DNA of 64,000 nucleotides. Origin: Ornithinimicrobium avium. GTDB lineage: Bacteria > Actinomycetota > Actinomycetes > Actinomycetales > Dermatophilaceae. Numbering within the stretch: position 1 is the first letter of the stretch; each line of letters begins with the position of its first letter. The position numbers were made by a program, and so were the translations under genes. The notes under the pieces were generated by a model, which ran no database searches, was not told where the DNA came from, and saw nothing but the letters and a program-made list of their open reading frames with translations. Of this stretch, positions 1 through 8,687 are shown in pieces. The DNA lies in contig NZ_CP031229.1 of the NCBI RefSeq assembly GCF_003351765.1, positions 2,790,001 through 2,854,000 on the forward strand, in the 5' to 3' direction.

Positions 1-162
1 ACCGTGAGCCGGGACCGGCAGGTCTTGCCGACGGCAGGGGTGATGCTTCGTCAACAACCACCAGAGTGACAGGTCGACCCCAGCACGTAGTCTCGCCTGG
101 CAAGGGCGTGTCAGCCACCGTGGCTGAGCAGACGCGCCTGCATCCCACACAGGAGTGGACAC

Positions 163-1701
163 ATGGCCCTTGGATGGAAGCTTCACGGAGACGGCAAGAC
201 CCTCGGCCCCGGCGACGTGGTCGCGCCCGACGAACGGCTGAGCTGGGGACGCACCGCCGGGCTCGGCGCGCAGCACGTCGTCGCGATGTTCGGCGCGACG
301 TTCGTCTTCCCGCTGATCATGGGGCTCAACCCCCAGCTGGCGATCATGATGAGCGGCATCGCCACGATCATCTTCCTGCTGATCGTCAACGGCAAGGTCC
401 CCAGCTACCTGGGTACGTCCGCCGCGTTCGTCGGCGGCGCCGCCGCGGTCTACGCGCAGGGCGGCACGCCCCCGCAGGTGACCGGTGCGATCCTCGTCGC
501 GGGCGTGGTGCTCGCCCTGGTGGGCGTGTTCATCCACTTCATCGGCGCCGCCGCGCTGACCAAGGTGCTGCCGCCCGTGGTCACCGGCGCGGTCGTCATG
601 CTCATCGGCTTCAACCTGGCGCCGGTCGTCGCCAACATCTACTGGCCGCAGGACCAGTGGATCGCGCTGGCCACGATGACCGCGACGATCCTGCTGGCCA
701 CCATCCTCCCCGGCTTCTGGGGCCGCGTCTCGGTCCTCCTCGGCCTCGTCTTCGGGTATGTCGCCTCCTGGCTGGCCGACCTCGCCACCGGTCCGATCAC
801 CGCCTTCAACGCGGGCACCGGCGAGGTCGACACCCACAACCGGGTCAACTGGGACGGCGTCATGTCCGCCCCGTGGTTCGGCTTCCCGCCGGCGACCGAC
901 CTGGCCAACGGCGTCGTCGGCTGGCACACGCCGGACATCAAGCTCACCTTCGTGCTGCTCATGCTCCCGGCGGTCATCGCCCTGGTCGCCGAGAACGCCG
1001 GCCACGTCAAGGCCGTCGAGGAGATGACCGGCGCCGACCTCGACCCGATGATGGGCCGGGCCATCGCCGCCGACGGTGTCGGCACGATCATCGCCAGCAG
1101 CGTCGGCGGCTCGCCGACCACCACCTACGCCGAGAACATCGGGGTCATGGCCTCCACCCGCGTCTACTCCACCGCCGCCTACTACGCCGCGGCGCTCGTG
1201 GCGATCGTCTTCGGCCTCTCGCCCAAGTTCGGCGCCCTGGTCTCGGCCGTCCCCGGCGGCGTGCTCGGCGGCATCACCGTGGTCCTCTACGGCATGATCG
1301 GCCTGCTCGGCGCGAAGATCTGGGTGGAGAACCGGGTCGACTTCTCCCGGCCGATCAACCTCGTCCCCGTCGCGGCCGGCATCATCATCGCGATCGGCGA
1401 CACCTCGCTGAACATCACCAGCACCTTCAGCCTGGCCGGCATCGCGTTCGGCACGATCGTGGTCATCACGGCCTACCACCTGGTGGCCTGGCTGATGCCC
1501 GCGTCGATGCGCGACGCCAACTTCGGCACCGCCACCATCGCCTCCCCGCCCGGCATCCAGAGCCTGGACAACCTCGGGTTCGCCGAGGACTACGGCCTGC
1601 GCGGCCGCCGCGTCCTGGGACGGACCGACGACGGTCACCTGATCGTCGAGGACGGCCCCCAGGCCGACGAGGACGGCGAGCGGCCCAGGGTCGACGCCTG
1701 A
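163..1701 (+). CDS. NCS2 family uracil/xanthine permease
   Basis: A 512-residue polytopic inner-membrane transporter of the nucleobase:cation symporter-2 (UraA/PbuX/YgfU) family, expected to import uracil, xanthine, urate or a related ring with protons. Two family signatures are visible: AENAGHVKA at residues 276-284, whose Glu277 matches the substrate-binding Glu of UraA, and GSPTTTYAENIG at about 316-327, with a second conserved Glu. An AGGAG sequence lies 7 bases before the ATG. The C-terminal 40 residues are charged and probably cytoplasmic. A strong hairpin follows the stop, so it may be transcribed apart from the molybdenum hydroxylase genes, but position and orientation link it to them. 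The exact substrate cannot be read from the sequence. Confidence 0.93.
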   Translation: MALGWKLHGDGKTLGPGDVVAPDERLSWGRTAGLGAQHVVAMFGATFVFPLIMGLNPQLAIMMSGIATIIFLLIVNGKVPSYLGTSAAFVGGAAAVYAQGGTPPQVTGAILVAGVVLALVGVFIHFIGAAALTKVLPPVVTGAVVMLIGFNLAPVVANIYWPQDQWIALATMTATILLATILPGFWGRVSVLLGLVFGYVASWLADLATGPITAFNAGTGEVDTHNRVNWDGVMSAPWFGFPPATDLANGVVGWHTPDIKLTFVLLMLPAVIALVAENAGHVKAVEEMTGADLDPMMGRAIAADGVGTIIASSVGGSPTTTYAENIGVMASTRVYSTAAYYAAALVAIVFGLSPKFGALVSAVPGGVLGGITVVLYGMIGLLGAKIWVENRVDFSRPINLVPVAAGIIIAIGDTSLNITSTFSLAGIAFGTIVVITAYHLVAWLMPASMRDANFGTATIASPPGIQSLDNLGFAEDYGLRGRRVLGRTDDGHLIVEDGPQADEDGERPRVDA

Positions 1702-1713
1702 GCTGATCACGGT

Positions 1714-1742
1714 CGGGCGGGGAGCCACGACCTCCCCGCCCG
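1714..1742 (+). terminator. Strong hairpin after the permease gene
   Basis: An 11-bp perfect inverted repeat (arms 1714-1724 and 1732-1742, GC-rich) encloses a 7-base loop, starting 13 bases after the permease stop. No T-run follows, which is usual for actinobacterial terminators. It may end or attenuate transcription before the downstream operon. Confidence 0.6.
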
Positions 1743-1815
1743 GCGGTCAGGGCCTCACCGACCAGCACATCGCCCGCCAGCCGTCGAACCCCCGCCAGCA
1801 CCAGGAAGGAGTGAG

Positions 1816-2715
1816 ATGAAGCCGGCACCCTTCGTCTACCACGCACCGCGCGAGCTCGAGGAGGCCCTGGGCCTGCTCGCCGAGCACGGCCACGAGGGCA
1901 AGGTCCTCGCCGGCGGCCAGAGCCTGGTCCCGGTGCTCAACATGCGCCTGGCCGCCCCGGCCCACCTGGTCGACATCAACCGTCTCCCCGGCCTGGACCG
2001 GGTGGAGGTCACCGACGACGCCGTGCGGGTCGGCGCGCTCGTGCGCCACGCCGACCTGCTCGCCCACGAGGGCGCGGCAGCGGCCCAGCCGCTCCTGCGC
2101 CAGGCCCTGCGCCACGTGGCGCACCCGGTCATCCGCAACCGCGGCACGGTCGTGGGCTCCCTGGCGCACGCCGACCCCTCCGGCGAGCTGCCGGCGATCC
2201 TGGCGATCACCGACGGCTCGGTGCAGCTGCGCTCCCGCGGCGGGGAGCGCACCCTGAGCTGCCAGGAGTTCTTCGTCGGGCCGATGGAGTGCGCCGTGGA
2301 GCCCGAGGAGCTCGCCGTGGTGGCGGTGTTCGGGCGCTTCCCGGCCGGCACCCGCACGGCCTTCACCGAGACCGCGCGCCGGCACGGCGACTACGCCGTC
2401 GCCGGCACCGCCCTGGCCCTGCGGGTCGAGGACGGCCGCGCCACCCTCGCCCGGGTCTCCTACGTCTCGGTCACCGAGGTGCCCGCGGTGCTCGACCTCG
2501 TCCCGACCCTCGAGGGCCACGACCTGGGCACCCCCGGCGCCGCGGCGGACCGGGCCCTGCAGGACGCGCTGGCCGACGCGGTCGCCGCCTTCGTCGAGCC
2601 CGGCGACGACATCCACGCCTCCGCCGACTACCGCAGGCACCTGGCGGTGGTGCAGACCACCCGGCTGCTCGCCGAGCTGCTCGGCAGCACCGCCGCGACG
2701 ACCGAGGAGAACTGA
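1816..2715 (+). CDS. FAD-binding subunit of a xanthine dehydrogenase/CO dehydrogenase-type molybdenum hydroxylase
   Basis: This 299-residue protein is the medium (FAD) subunit (CoxM/CutM/XdhB type) that passes electrons from the iron-sulfur centres to an acceptor. AGGQSL at residues 32-37 and RNRGTVVGSLAHADP at 107-121 are the two FAD-binding motifs of the family. The length is normal for a stand-alone CoxM-like subunit. AAGGAG lies 4 bases before the ATG. Its TGA overlaps the ATG of the iron-sulfur subunit by one base, so the two are almost certainly translated together. Confidence 0.93.
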   Translation: MKPAPFVYHAPRELEEALGLLAEHGHEGKVLAGGQSLVPVLNMRLAAPAHLVDINRLPGLDRVEVTDDAVRVGALVRHADLLAHEGAAAAQPLLRQALRHVAHPVIRNRGTVVGSLAHADPSGELPAILAITDGSVQLRSRGGERTLSCQEFFVGPMECAVEPEELAVVAVFGRFPAGTRTAFTETARRHGDYAVAGTALALRVEDGRATLARVSYVSVTEVPAVLDLVPTLEGHDLGTPGAAADRALQDALADAVAAFVEPGDDIHASADYRRHLAVVQTTRLLAELLGSTAATTEEN

Positions 2716-3275
2716 TGGCCACCCAGCGTGTCCGGATCCGCCGGAGCACCCCGCCGTTCAACCCCAGCGAGGCGCCCGAGGAGCCCGAGGAGCTGCTCGA
2801 GATCACGCTGCGGGTCAATGGCACCGAGCACGACCTCGAGGTCCCCGGCCGCCGGCTGCTCTCCGACGCGCTGCGCCACGACCTGGGCCTGACCGGCACC
2901 CACGTCGGCTGCGAGCACGGGGTGTGCGGTGCCTGCACCGTCCTGGTCGACGGCCGCCCCTCCCGGTCCTGCCTGATGTTCGCCGCCACCGCCCAGGGCC
3001 ACGAGATCACCACCGTGGAGGGCCTCGCCAGGCCCGACGGGACCCTCGGGCCGGTGCAGCAGGCGTTCGTGGAGTGCCACGGGCTGCAGTGCGGATTCTG
3101 CACGCCGGGCTTCCTGACCACGATCACGGCCTACCTCGAGGAGAACCCGGACCCGACGCAGGAGGAGGCGCGCGAGGCGATCGCCGGCAACCTGTGCCGG
3201 TGCACCGGCTACCAGAACATCGTGCGGTCGGTCTGTCGCGCGGCCGAGCTGCGGCGGGAGGGTGAGCAGCAGTGA
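2715..3275 (+). CDS. [2Fe-2S] subunit of the molybdenum hydroxylase
   Basis: The 186-residue small subunit (CoxS/CutS/XdhC type) carries two [2Fe-2S] clusters. The plant-ferredoxin-type cluster ligands are Cys66, Cys71, Cys74 and Cys86. The second, alpha-helical cluster uses Cys126, Cys129, Cys161 and Cys163 (CGFC and CRC motifs). A Pro/Glu-rich N-terminal stretch of about 25 residues precedes the ferredoxin fold and is longer than in typical CoxS. The ATG is fixed by the one-base overlap with the preceding stop, and the gene ends in a four-base GTGA overlap with the large subunit. Confidence 0.95.
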   Translation: MATQRVRIRRSTPPFNPSEAPEEPEELLEITLRVNGTEHDLEVPGRRLLSDALRHDLGLTGTHVGCEHGVCGACTVLVDGRPSRSCLMFAATAQGHEITTVEGLARPDGTLGPVQQAFVECHGLQCGFCTPGFLTTITAYLEENPDPTQEEAREAIAGNLCRCTGYQNIVRSVCRAAELRREGEQQ

Positions 3276-5710
3276 GCACCCGCTCGGTCGGCGACCGCGT
3301 CCAGCGCAAGGAGGACCCTCGCCTGGTCAGCGGCCAGGGCCACTACCTGGACGACCTGTCCCAGCACGCGCTCGCCGCGGCCTTCGTGCGCAGCCCCCAC
3401 GCCCACGCGCGGATCACCGACATCGACGTCTCCGGGGCCCTGGACGTGCAGGGCGTGGTCGCGGTGTGGACCTGGGAGGACCTGGACCAGACGCACGAGG
3501 CGGCGGGGCAGCCGCTGCCCATGCTCATCCCGCACCCGAGCATCACCGCGCCCTTCACGGCATACGCGCTGGCCAAGGAGACGGTCCACCACGTCGGCGA
3601 GGCGGTCGCGATGGTGGTCGCCACCGACCGCTACCTCGCCGAGGACGCCGCGCAGCGGGTCCGGGTGGAGTATGAGGTGCTCCCGGCGGTCGTCGGGGTG
3701 GAGACCGCGCGCGCCGCGGAGCACCTGGTCCACGAGGGTGCGCCGGGCAACGTCGGCGCCTACTTCGAGCAGGAGCTCGGCGAGCCGGGCCCGCGGATCG
3801 ACGCCGCGCCGCACGTGCTCGAGCTCGACCTGGACATCCAGCGCAGCGCGAGCATGCCGCTGGAGGGCAAGGGCGTGGCGGCCCGCTGGGACCCCGAGCT
3901 GCGGATGCTGCGGATGCACTCCTCGACGCAGACCGCGACCGGGCTGCGCGCCGCGGTCGCCGCCAAGCTGGGCCTGTCCCTCTCCCAGGTCGAGGTCATC
4001 GTGCCCGACGTCGGCGGCGGGTTCGGGGTCAAGATCAACCACCCCTGGCCCGAGGAGATCTGCGTCGCGGCGGCCGCGCTGCGGATGCAGACCGAGATCA
4101 AGTGGGTGGAGGACCGGCGCGAGCACTTCATCTCCTCGGCGCACGAGCGGCAGATGCTCCAGCACGTGCGGGTCGGCTTCGACGACGACGGCGTGATCCT
4201 GGGGATGGAGGCCGACGTCTGGCACGACCACGGCGCCTACCTGCCCTACGGCGTGATCGTGCCGCTCAACACGGTCACCCACATCCCGGGCCCCTACCGG
4301 CTCAAGAACTTCCGGGTGAGCTTCACCTCGCTCTACACCACGACCGTCATCGTCACGCCCTACCGCGGCGCCGGCCGGCCGCAGGCCGCGTTCCTGATGG
4401 AGCGCACGATGGACGCGATCGCCGCGGAGCTCGGGCTGGACCGCACCGCGGTGCGCTCGGCCAACTTCATCCAGCCGCAGGAGTTCCCGTGGGACATCGG
4501 GATGCTGCTGCAGGACGGGCGGCTGGGGATCTACGACTCCGGCGACTTCCCGGCCAGCCTGGACAAGCTCAAGGCGCTCATCGGGTGGGAGGAGTTCGAG
4601 GCCTACCGCGAGCAGGCGCGTGCCGAGGGCCGCCAGGTCGGGATCGGCCTGGGCTGCTACGTCGAGGGCACCGGTGCCGGGCCCTACGAGGGTGCGCACA
4701 TCGAGGTCGAGACCAGCGGCCGGATCAACGTGGCCACCGGGCTGACCACCCAGGGCCAGGGCCACCAGACCGTCTTCGCCCAGATCGTCGCCGACGAGCT
4801 CGGCGTGCCCCTGGACGACGTGCACGTGACCACCGGCGACACCCGGGCGATGGCCTACTCGGTCGGCACCTGGGGCTCGCGCGGGGCGGTGATGAGCGGC
4901 AACGCGATGCTGCTCACCGCCCGCAAGCTCAAGGAGCGTGCGCTGCGGATCGCCGCCGACGCCCTCGAGGCCAACCCCGACGACCTGGAGATCGTCGACG
5001 GGATCATCAGCGTCAGGGGCGCGCCCGAGGCGACGATCCCGCTGAGGACGGTGGCGGTCCTGGCCAACCCGCTGCGCTACGCCTTCGACGAGTCGGCCAA
5101 GGCCGCGACCCAGTTCGGCGGCAAGGCCGACGAGACCAAGCCGCCGATCCCCGAGGAGGACCGCCCCGGGCTGGAGGAGACGCAGTTCTTCTCCCCGGTG
5201 CGCACCACCTTCGCCAACGGGATGCACGCGGCGATCGTCGAGACCGACCCGCAGACCGCCGAGATCACGGTGCTGCGGTATGCCGTGGTGCACGACTGCG
5301 GTCCGATGCTCAACCCGATGATCGTCGAGGGGCAGGTCTACGGCGGCGTCGCGCAGGGCATCGGCGGCGCGCTCTACGAGAAGATGGAGTACGACGCGGA
5401 CGGGCAGCTGCTCAACGCCTCCTTCATGGACTTCCTGATGCCGTTCTCCACCGAGGTCCCGCACATCGAGACCGACCACCTGGAGACGCCCAGCCCGCTG
5501 AACCCGCTGGGGATCAAGGGCGCCGGCGAGGCCGGGACCATCCCGGTGGCCGCCGCGATCGCCTCGGCGATCTCCGACGCCGAGGGCTTCGCCGTGACCC
5601 GGATGCCGATCTCGCCGAGCGACCTGTGGCACCTGCGTGCCAGCCGCCGGACCGACCGGACCGACCGGACCGACCGGACCGACCAGACCGACCAGACCGA
5701 GGAGTCCTGA
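3272..5710 (+). CDS. Molybdopterin-binding catalytic subunit of a xanthine dehydrogenase-family hydroxylase
   Basis: The 812-residue large subunit holds the Mo-pterin site that hydroxylates a carbon using water. A GGGFGVK motif lies near residue 248. The active-site loop reads YRGAGR at 364-369, the form II type, not the CSFR loop with the Cu-linked Cys of true (form I) CO dehydrogenase. Glu753 in GAGEAG matches the general base of the family. The enzyme is thus more likely a dehydrogenase of a purine, hydantoin or other N-heterocycle than of CO. The GTG start overlaps the previous stop. The last 20 or so residues are a low-complexity Arg/Gln-Thr-Asp repeat not expected in the family. No XdhC/MocA-type maturation gene is nearby. 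Confidence 0.92.
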   Translation: MSTRSVGDRVQRKEDPRLVSGQGHYLDDLSQHALAAAFVRSPHAHARITDIDVSGALDVQGVVAVWTWEDLDQTHEAAGQPLPMLIPHPSITAPFTAYALAKETVHHVGEAVAMVVATDRYLAEDAAQRVRVEYEVLPAVVGVETARAAEHLVHEGAPGNVGAYFEQELGEPGPRIDAAPHVLELDLDIQRSASMPLEGKGVAARWDPELRMLRMHSSTQTATGLRAAVAAKLGLSLSQVEVIVPDVGGGFGVKINHPWPEEICVAAAALRMQTEIKWVEDRREHFISSAHERQMLQHVRVGFDDDGVILGMEADVWHDHGAYLPYGVIVPLNTVTHIPGPYRLKNFRVSFTSLYTTTVIVTPYRGAGRPQAAFLMERTMDAIAAELGLDRTAVRSANFIQPQEFPWDIGMLLQDGRLGIYDSGDFPASLDKLKALIGWEEFEAYREQARAEGRQVGIGLGCYVEGTGAGPYEGAHIEVETSGRINVATGLTTQGQGHQTVFAQIVADELGVPLDDVHVTTGDTRAMAYSVGTWGSRGAVMSGNAMLLTARKLKERALRIAADALEANPDDLEIVDGIISVRGAPEATIPLRTVAVLANPLRYAFDESAKAATQFGGKADETKPPIPEEDRPGLEETQFFSPVRTTFANGMHAAIVETDPQTAEITVLRYAVVHDCGPMLNPMIVEGQVYGGVAQGIGGALYEKMEYDADGQLLNASFMDFLMPFSTEVPHIETDHLETPSPLNPLGIKGAGEAGTIPVAAAIASAISDAEGFAVTRMPISPSDLWHLRASRRTDRTDRTDRTDQTDQTEES
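5647..5700 (+). repeat. 9-bp tandem repeat, six units, in the 3' end of the large subunit gene
   Basis: Four exact copies of CCGGACCGA (5647-5682) are followed by two copies with CCAGACCGA (5683-5700). The unit length is a multiple of three, so copy-number changes would keep frame and only lengthen or shorten the Thr-Asp-Arg tail of the protein. Confidence 0.95.
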
Positions 5711-6408
5711 TGCAGATCTCGGGCAGCAACCACCTGTCCGCCGACCCCGCCACGGCGTGGGAGGCCTTCCACGACGAGAGCGTGCTCGTCGCCACCCTGC
5801 CGGGGGCCCAGGCGATGCGCGAGGTGGCGCCCGGCAGCTTCGAGATGACGGTCAGCGCCGGGGTGGCCGCGATCCGCGGCACCTACGACGGCACCGCCGT
5901 CTTCTCCCAGGAGGTGCCGCAGGAGTCCTTCGTGCTCTCCCTGGCCGGCGCCGGCGGGCCGGGCACGATCAACGCCGACGTGACCGTGAACATGGCCGCG
6001 GCCGACGACGGCGGCACCGACCTGACCTGGACCGCAAACGCCACCGTCGGCGGCCCGGTCGGCGGGGTCGGCCAGCGGATGCTCAGCGGTGTGGCCAAGC
6101 GCCTGGCCGGGCAGTTCTTCGCCAACATCGACAAGGAGCTGGTGCGGCGCGCCTCCGGCGAGCCCGAGCTCCCCACCCCGACCGGCGAGCTCGACCCCCC
6201 GACCGGCGACACGGTCGGTCCGGTCCCGTCCGGGAGCCAGCTGCCGCAGGCGGCCGGCAGCCCCGGACGCCTCGGTGCGCTGCGGGCCGCTGCCCTGCCC
6301 GGCGCCGCGGACGGCGACGACTCGTTCGCCAGGGGGATGGCGGTCGGTGCGGCCGTCGCGCTGCTCGGCGTCCTCGTCGGTGCCCGGGCCCGCGGGCGCA
6401 GCCGCTGA
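5710..6408 (+). CDS. CoxG-like SRPBCC protein with C-terminal membrane anchor
   Basis: This 232-residue protein belongs to the carbon monoxide dehydrogenase subunit G family (SRPBCC/START-like fold, residues about 1-145), starting with the typical pattern of a hydrophobic-ligand domain. A Pro-rich linker (about 158-185) leads to a C-terminal transmembrane helix at about 208-224 ending in Arg residues. In Oligotropha, CoxG helps attach CO dehydrogenase to the membrane, and the anchor here fits that role. The ATG overlaps the large-subunit stop by one base. A gap of 148 bases follows before hyuA, the only sizeable gap in the block. Confidence 0.87.
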   Translation: MQISGSNHLSADPATAWEAFHDESVLVATLPGAQAMREVAPGSFEMTVSAGVAAIRGTYDGTAVFSQEVPQESFVLSLAGAGGPGTINADVTVNMAAADDGGTDLTWTANATVGGPVGGVGQRMLSGVAKRLAGQFFANIDKELVRRASGEPELPTPTGELDPPTGDTVGPVPSGSQLPQAAGSPGRLGALRAAALPGAADGDDSFARGMAVGAAVALLGVLVGARARGRSR

Positions 6409-6556
6409 CGCGCGCGCCCGGACGGGCAGATCCTGCTCGTTGAGCCTGCTGGCGTCGGCACATTCTGCTGACGAAAGCGCCACCCGCCTCGGCTTGAATC
6501 AACCTCGAGGCACTGTCCACCCGGGCCACCGACGCCCCTCCCGCGAAGGACGATTG

Positions 6557-8686
6557 ATGACCACAGCAGCGCCCCGGCGCATCCGGATCGGCATCGACAC
6601 CGGAGGGACGTTCACCGACGTGGTGGCCTTCGACGAGGACGCCGGGACGATCACGACGACCAAGACGCCCTCGACCCCGGGCAACCCGGCCGACGGCTTC
6701 ATCAACGGCATCGACAAGGTCCTGGACGTGCTCGGCGCCACCGGGTCCGACGTCACGGCCGTCTCGCACGGGACCACGGTGGCGACCAACCAGCTGCTCG
6801 AGGGCAAGATCGACCAGGTCGGGTTCATCACGACCCAGGGCTACGAGTTCGTGCTGGAGATCGCCCGGCAGGCGGTGCCGGACGGCTACGGCAACTCCTA
6901 CTTCTGGGTCAAGCCGCCGCGGATCACCGACGCCGACCTGGTGCGCACCGTGGGCGGCCGGCTCGACTTCGAGGGCAACGAGGTGCGCCCGTTCGACGAC
7001 GAGGGCGCCCGCGCCGTGGCCCGCTGGTTCGCCGGCCGCGGGGTGAGCACCCTCGCCGTCAACTTCCTGCACTCCTACGCCAACCCGGCCCACGAGGAGC
7101 GGATGCGCGAGGTCATCCTGCAGGAGATGCCCGAGGCGGTCGTCTCCATCTCCAGCCAGGTGCTGCGCGAGTACCGCGAGTACGAGCGCTCGATGACCAC
7201 CCTCGTCGACGCCGCCGTCAAGCCCCGCGTCGGCGCCTACGTGGCCAACATCACCGAGCGGCTGAGGGCCTACACCGGGACCACGGGGGACGCCTCGCAC
7301 CGGGCGCTGCCCTTCTACATCATGAAGTCCAACGGCGGCGTGCTGTCGGCCGAGGAGGTCGTCCACCAGCCGATCACCACGGTCCTCTCCGGCCCGGCGG
7401 CCGGGGCGCTGGGCGCCGCGCTCATCTCCAGCCTGGCCGGCTTCGAGCGGGTCCTGACCTGCGACGGCGGCGGCACCTCGACCGACGTGTCGGTCGTGCT
7501 CGCCGGCGAGCCGACGCTGACCACCGAGGGGACGGTCGGGGACTACCCCTCCAAGATCCCGATGATCGACGTGGTCACGGTCGGCGCGGGCGGCGGCTCG
7601 ATCGCCTGGATCAGCCCGGAGGGCTCGCTCAAGGTCGGCCCGCAGTCGGCCGGCGCCGACCCTGGGCCGCTGTGCTACGGCAACGGCGGCGCGGACGGCG
7701 CCCCGACGATCACCGACGCCCACCTGGTCCTGGGCCGGATCCCCCCGCACCTGCTCGGCGGCGAGATCCCGCTGGACGTCGGGGCGGCCCGCGCCGGCAT
7801 CGAGGAGATCTCCGGCCGCCTCGGCCTGGACCGCGAGCACGCGGCGGCCGGCATCCTGGAGATCAGCGCCTGGAACCAGGCCAACGCCCTGCGCCAGATC
7901 TCGGTCAAGCGCGGCCTGGACGTGCGCGACTTCACCCTGGCCACCTTCGGCGGGTCCGGCTCCCTGCTGGCCTGCCGCCTGGTCGACATCCTCGGCCTCG
8001 CCGGCGTCATCGTGCCGCCCAACCCCGGCAACGTCTCCGCCTTCGGCCTGCTCACCGTCGACGTCAAGAACGACTACGTCCAGACGATGGTCACCAAGCA
8101 CGCCACGCTCGACCTGGCAGCCCTCGACGGCGCCTTCGAGGAGCTGCGGACGCGGGCCGCGCACGCGCTCGACGTCGAGGGCTTCCCCGCCGACCAGCAC
8201 CGCTTCCAGCGCACCGCCGACCTGCGCTACGTCGGCCAGGCCTTCGAGGTGCGCGTGCCGGTGCCCGACGACGGGCTGGACGCCGCGGCCGCCGAGGAGG
8301 TCGCCGAGGCCTTCCACGACGCGCACCGCGCGCTCTACGGCTACGACTTCCGGGGCGACGCCGCCCAGGAGGTCGAGTGGGTCAACCTGCGGGTGACCGG
8401 CATCGGGCCGATCACCCGCCCCACCCTGCCCACGATCGAGGCCGGCGACGGGGACCCCTCGGGCGCCCGCACCGGCGCCCGTCAGGTCTGCTTCGAGGCG
8501 GACGAGGGGTATGTGGAGACCTCCGTCTACTGGCGCCCCCACCTGCGTGCGGGGGACACCTTCGCCGGCCCGGCGATCGTGGAGGAGTTCGGCTCCACGG
8601 TGCCGGTCCACCCAGGCTTCGCGCTGCGGGTCGACGCGTGGGGCAATTTGATCATCACCCGGCCGTCCAGCAACGAGGAGCGCTGA
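6557..8686 (+). CDS. hyuA: Hydantoinase/oxoprolinase family subunit A (HyuA-like)
   Basis: This 709-residue protein is the ATP-binding subunit of an ATP-dependent cyclic amidase, the family of N-methylhydantoinase, 5-oxoprolinase and acetone/acetophenone carboxylase. The actin/ASKHA-type phosphate loop GIDTGGTFTD lies at residues 12-21 and a second nucleotide motif, CDGGGTSTDV, at 302-311. The ATG at 6557 is chosen because GAAGGA precedes it and homology starts there; an in-frame TTG at 6554 is an alternative. The 148 bases upstream might hold a separate promoter, although no convincing -35/-10 pair was found. It is followed after one base by its partner subunit. The context of a nucleobase permease and carbamate kinase favours ring opening of a hydantoin-like compound over ketone carboxylation. 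Confidence 0.9.
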   Translation: MTTAAPRRIRIGIDTGGTFTDVVAFDEDAGTITTTKTPSTPGNPADGFINGIDKVLDVLGATGSDVTAVSHGTTVATNQLLEGKIDQVGFITTQGYEFVLEIARQAVPDGYGNSYFWVKPPRITDADLVRTVGGRLDFEGNEVRPFDDEGARAVARWFAGRGVSTLAVNFLHSYANPAHEERMREVILQEMPEAVVSISSQVLREYREYERSMTTLVDAAVKPRVGAYVANITERLRAYTGTTGDASHRALPFYIMKSNGGVLSAEEVVHQPITTVLSGPAAGALGAALISSLAGFERVLTCDGGGTSTDVSVVLAGEPTLTTEGTVGDYPSKIPMIDVVTVGAGGGSIAWISPEGSLKVGPQSAGADPGPLCYGNGGADGAPTITDAHLVLGRIPPHLLGGEIPLDVGAARAGIEEISGRLGLDREHAAAGILEISAWNQANALRQISVKRGLDVRDFTLATFGGSGSLLACRLVDILGLAGVIVPPNPGNVSAFGLLTVDVKNDYVQTMVTKHATLDLAALDGAFEELRTRAAHALDVEGFPADQHRFQRTADLRYVGQAFEVRVPVPDDGLDAAAAEEVAEAFHDAHRALYGYDFRGDAAQEVEWVNLRVTGIGPITRPTLPTIEAGDGDPSGARTGARQVCFEADEGYVETSVYWRPHLRAGDTFAGPAIVEEFGSTVPVHPGFALRVDAWGNLIITRPSSNEER

Positions 8687-8687
8687 C

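Noticed and set aside
1..162. Purine or xanthine riboswitch upstream of the permease
   Set aside because: The leader was read for paired conserved loops of purine, guanidine or NMT1-type riboswitches and none could be supported; only a Shine-Dalgarno is clear.
3209..5632. Long open frame antisense to the hydroxylase large subunit
   Set aside because: High GC content keeps alternative frames open. The antisense protein is low-complexity, Gly/Arg/Val/His-rich, without motifs, whereas the sense frame has all catalytic features.
1816..5710. True carbon monoxide dehydrogenase
   Set aside because: The active loop is YRGAGR and lacks the Cys of the Cu-Mo site found in form I CoxL.
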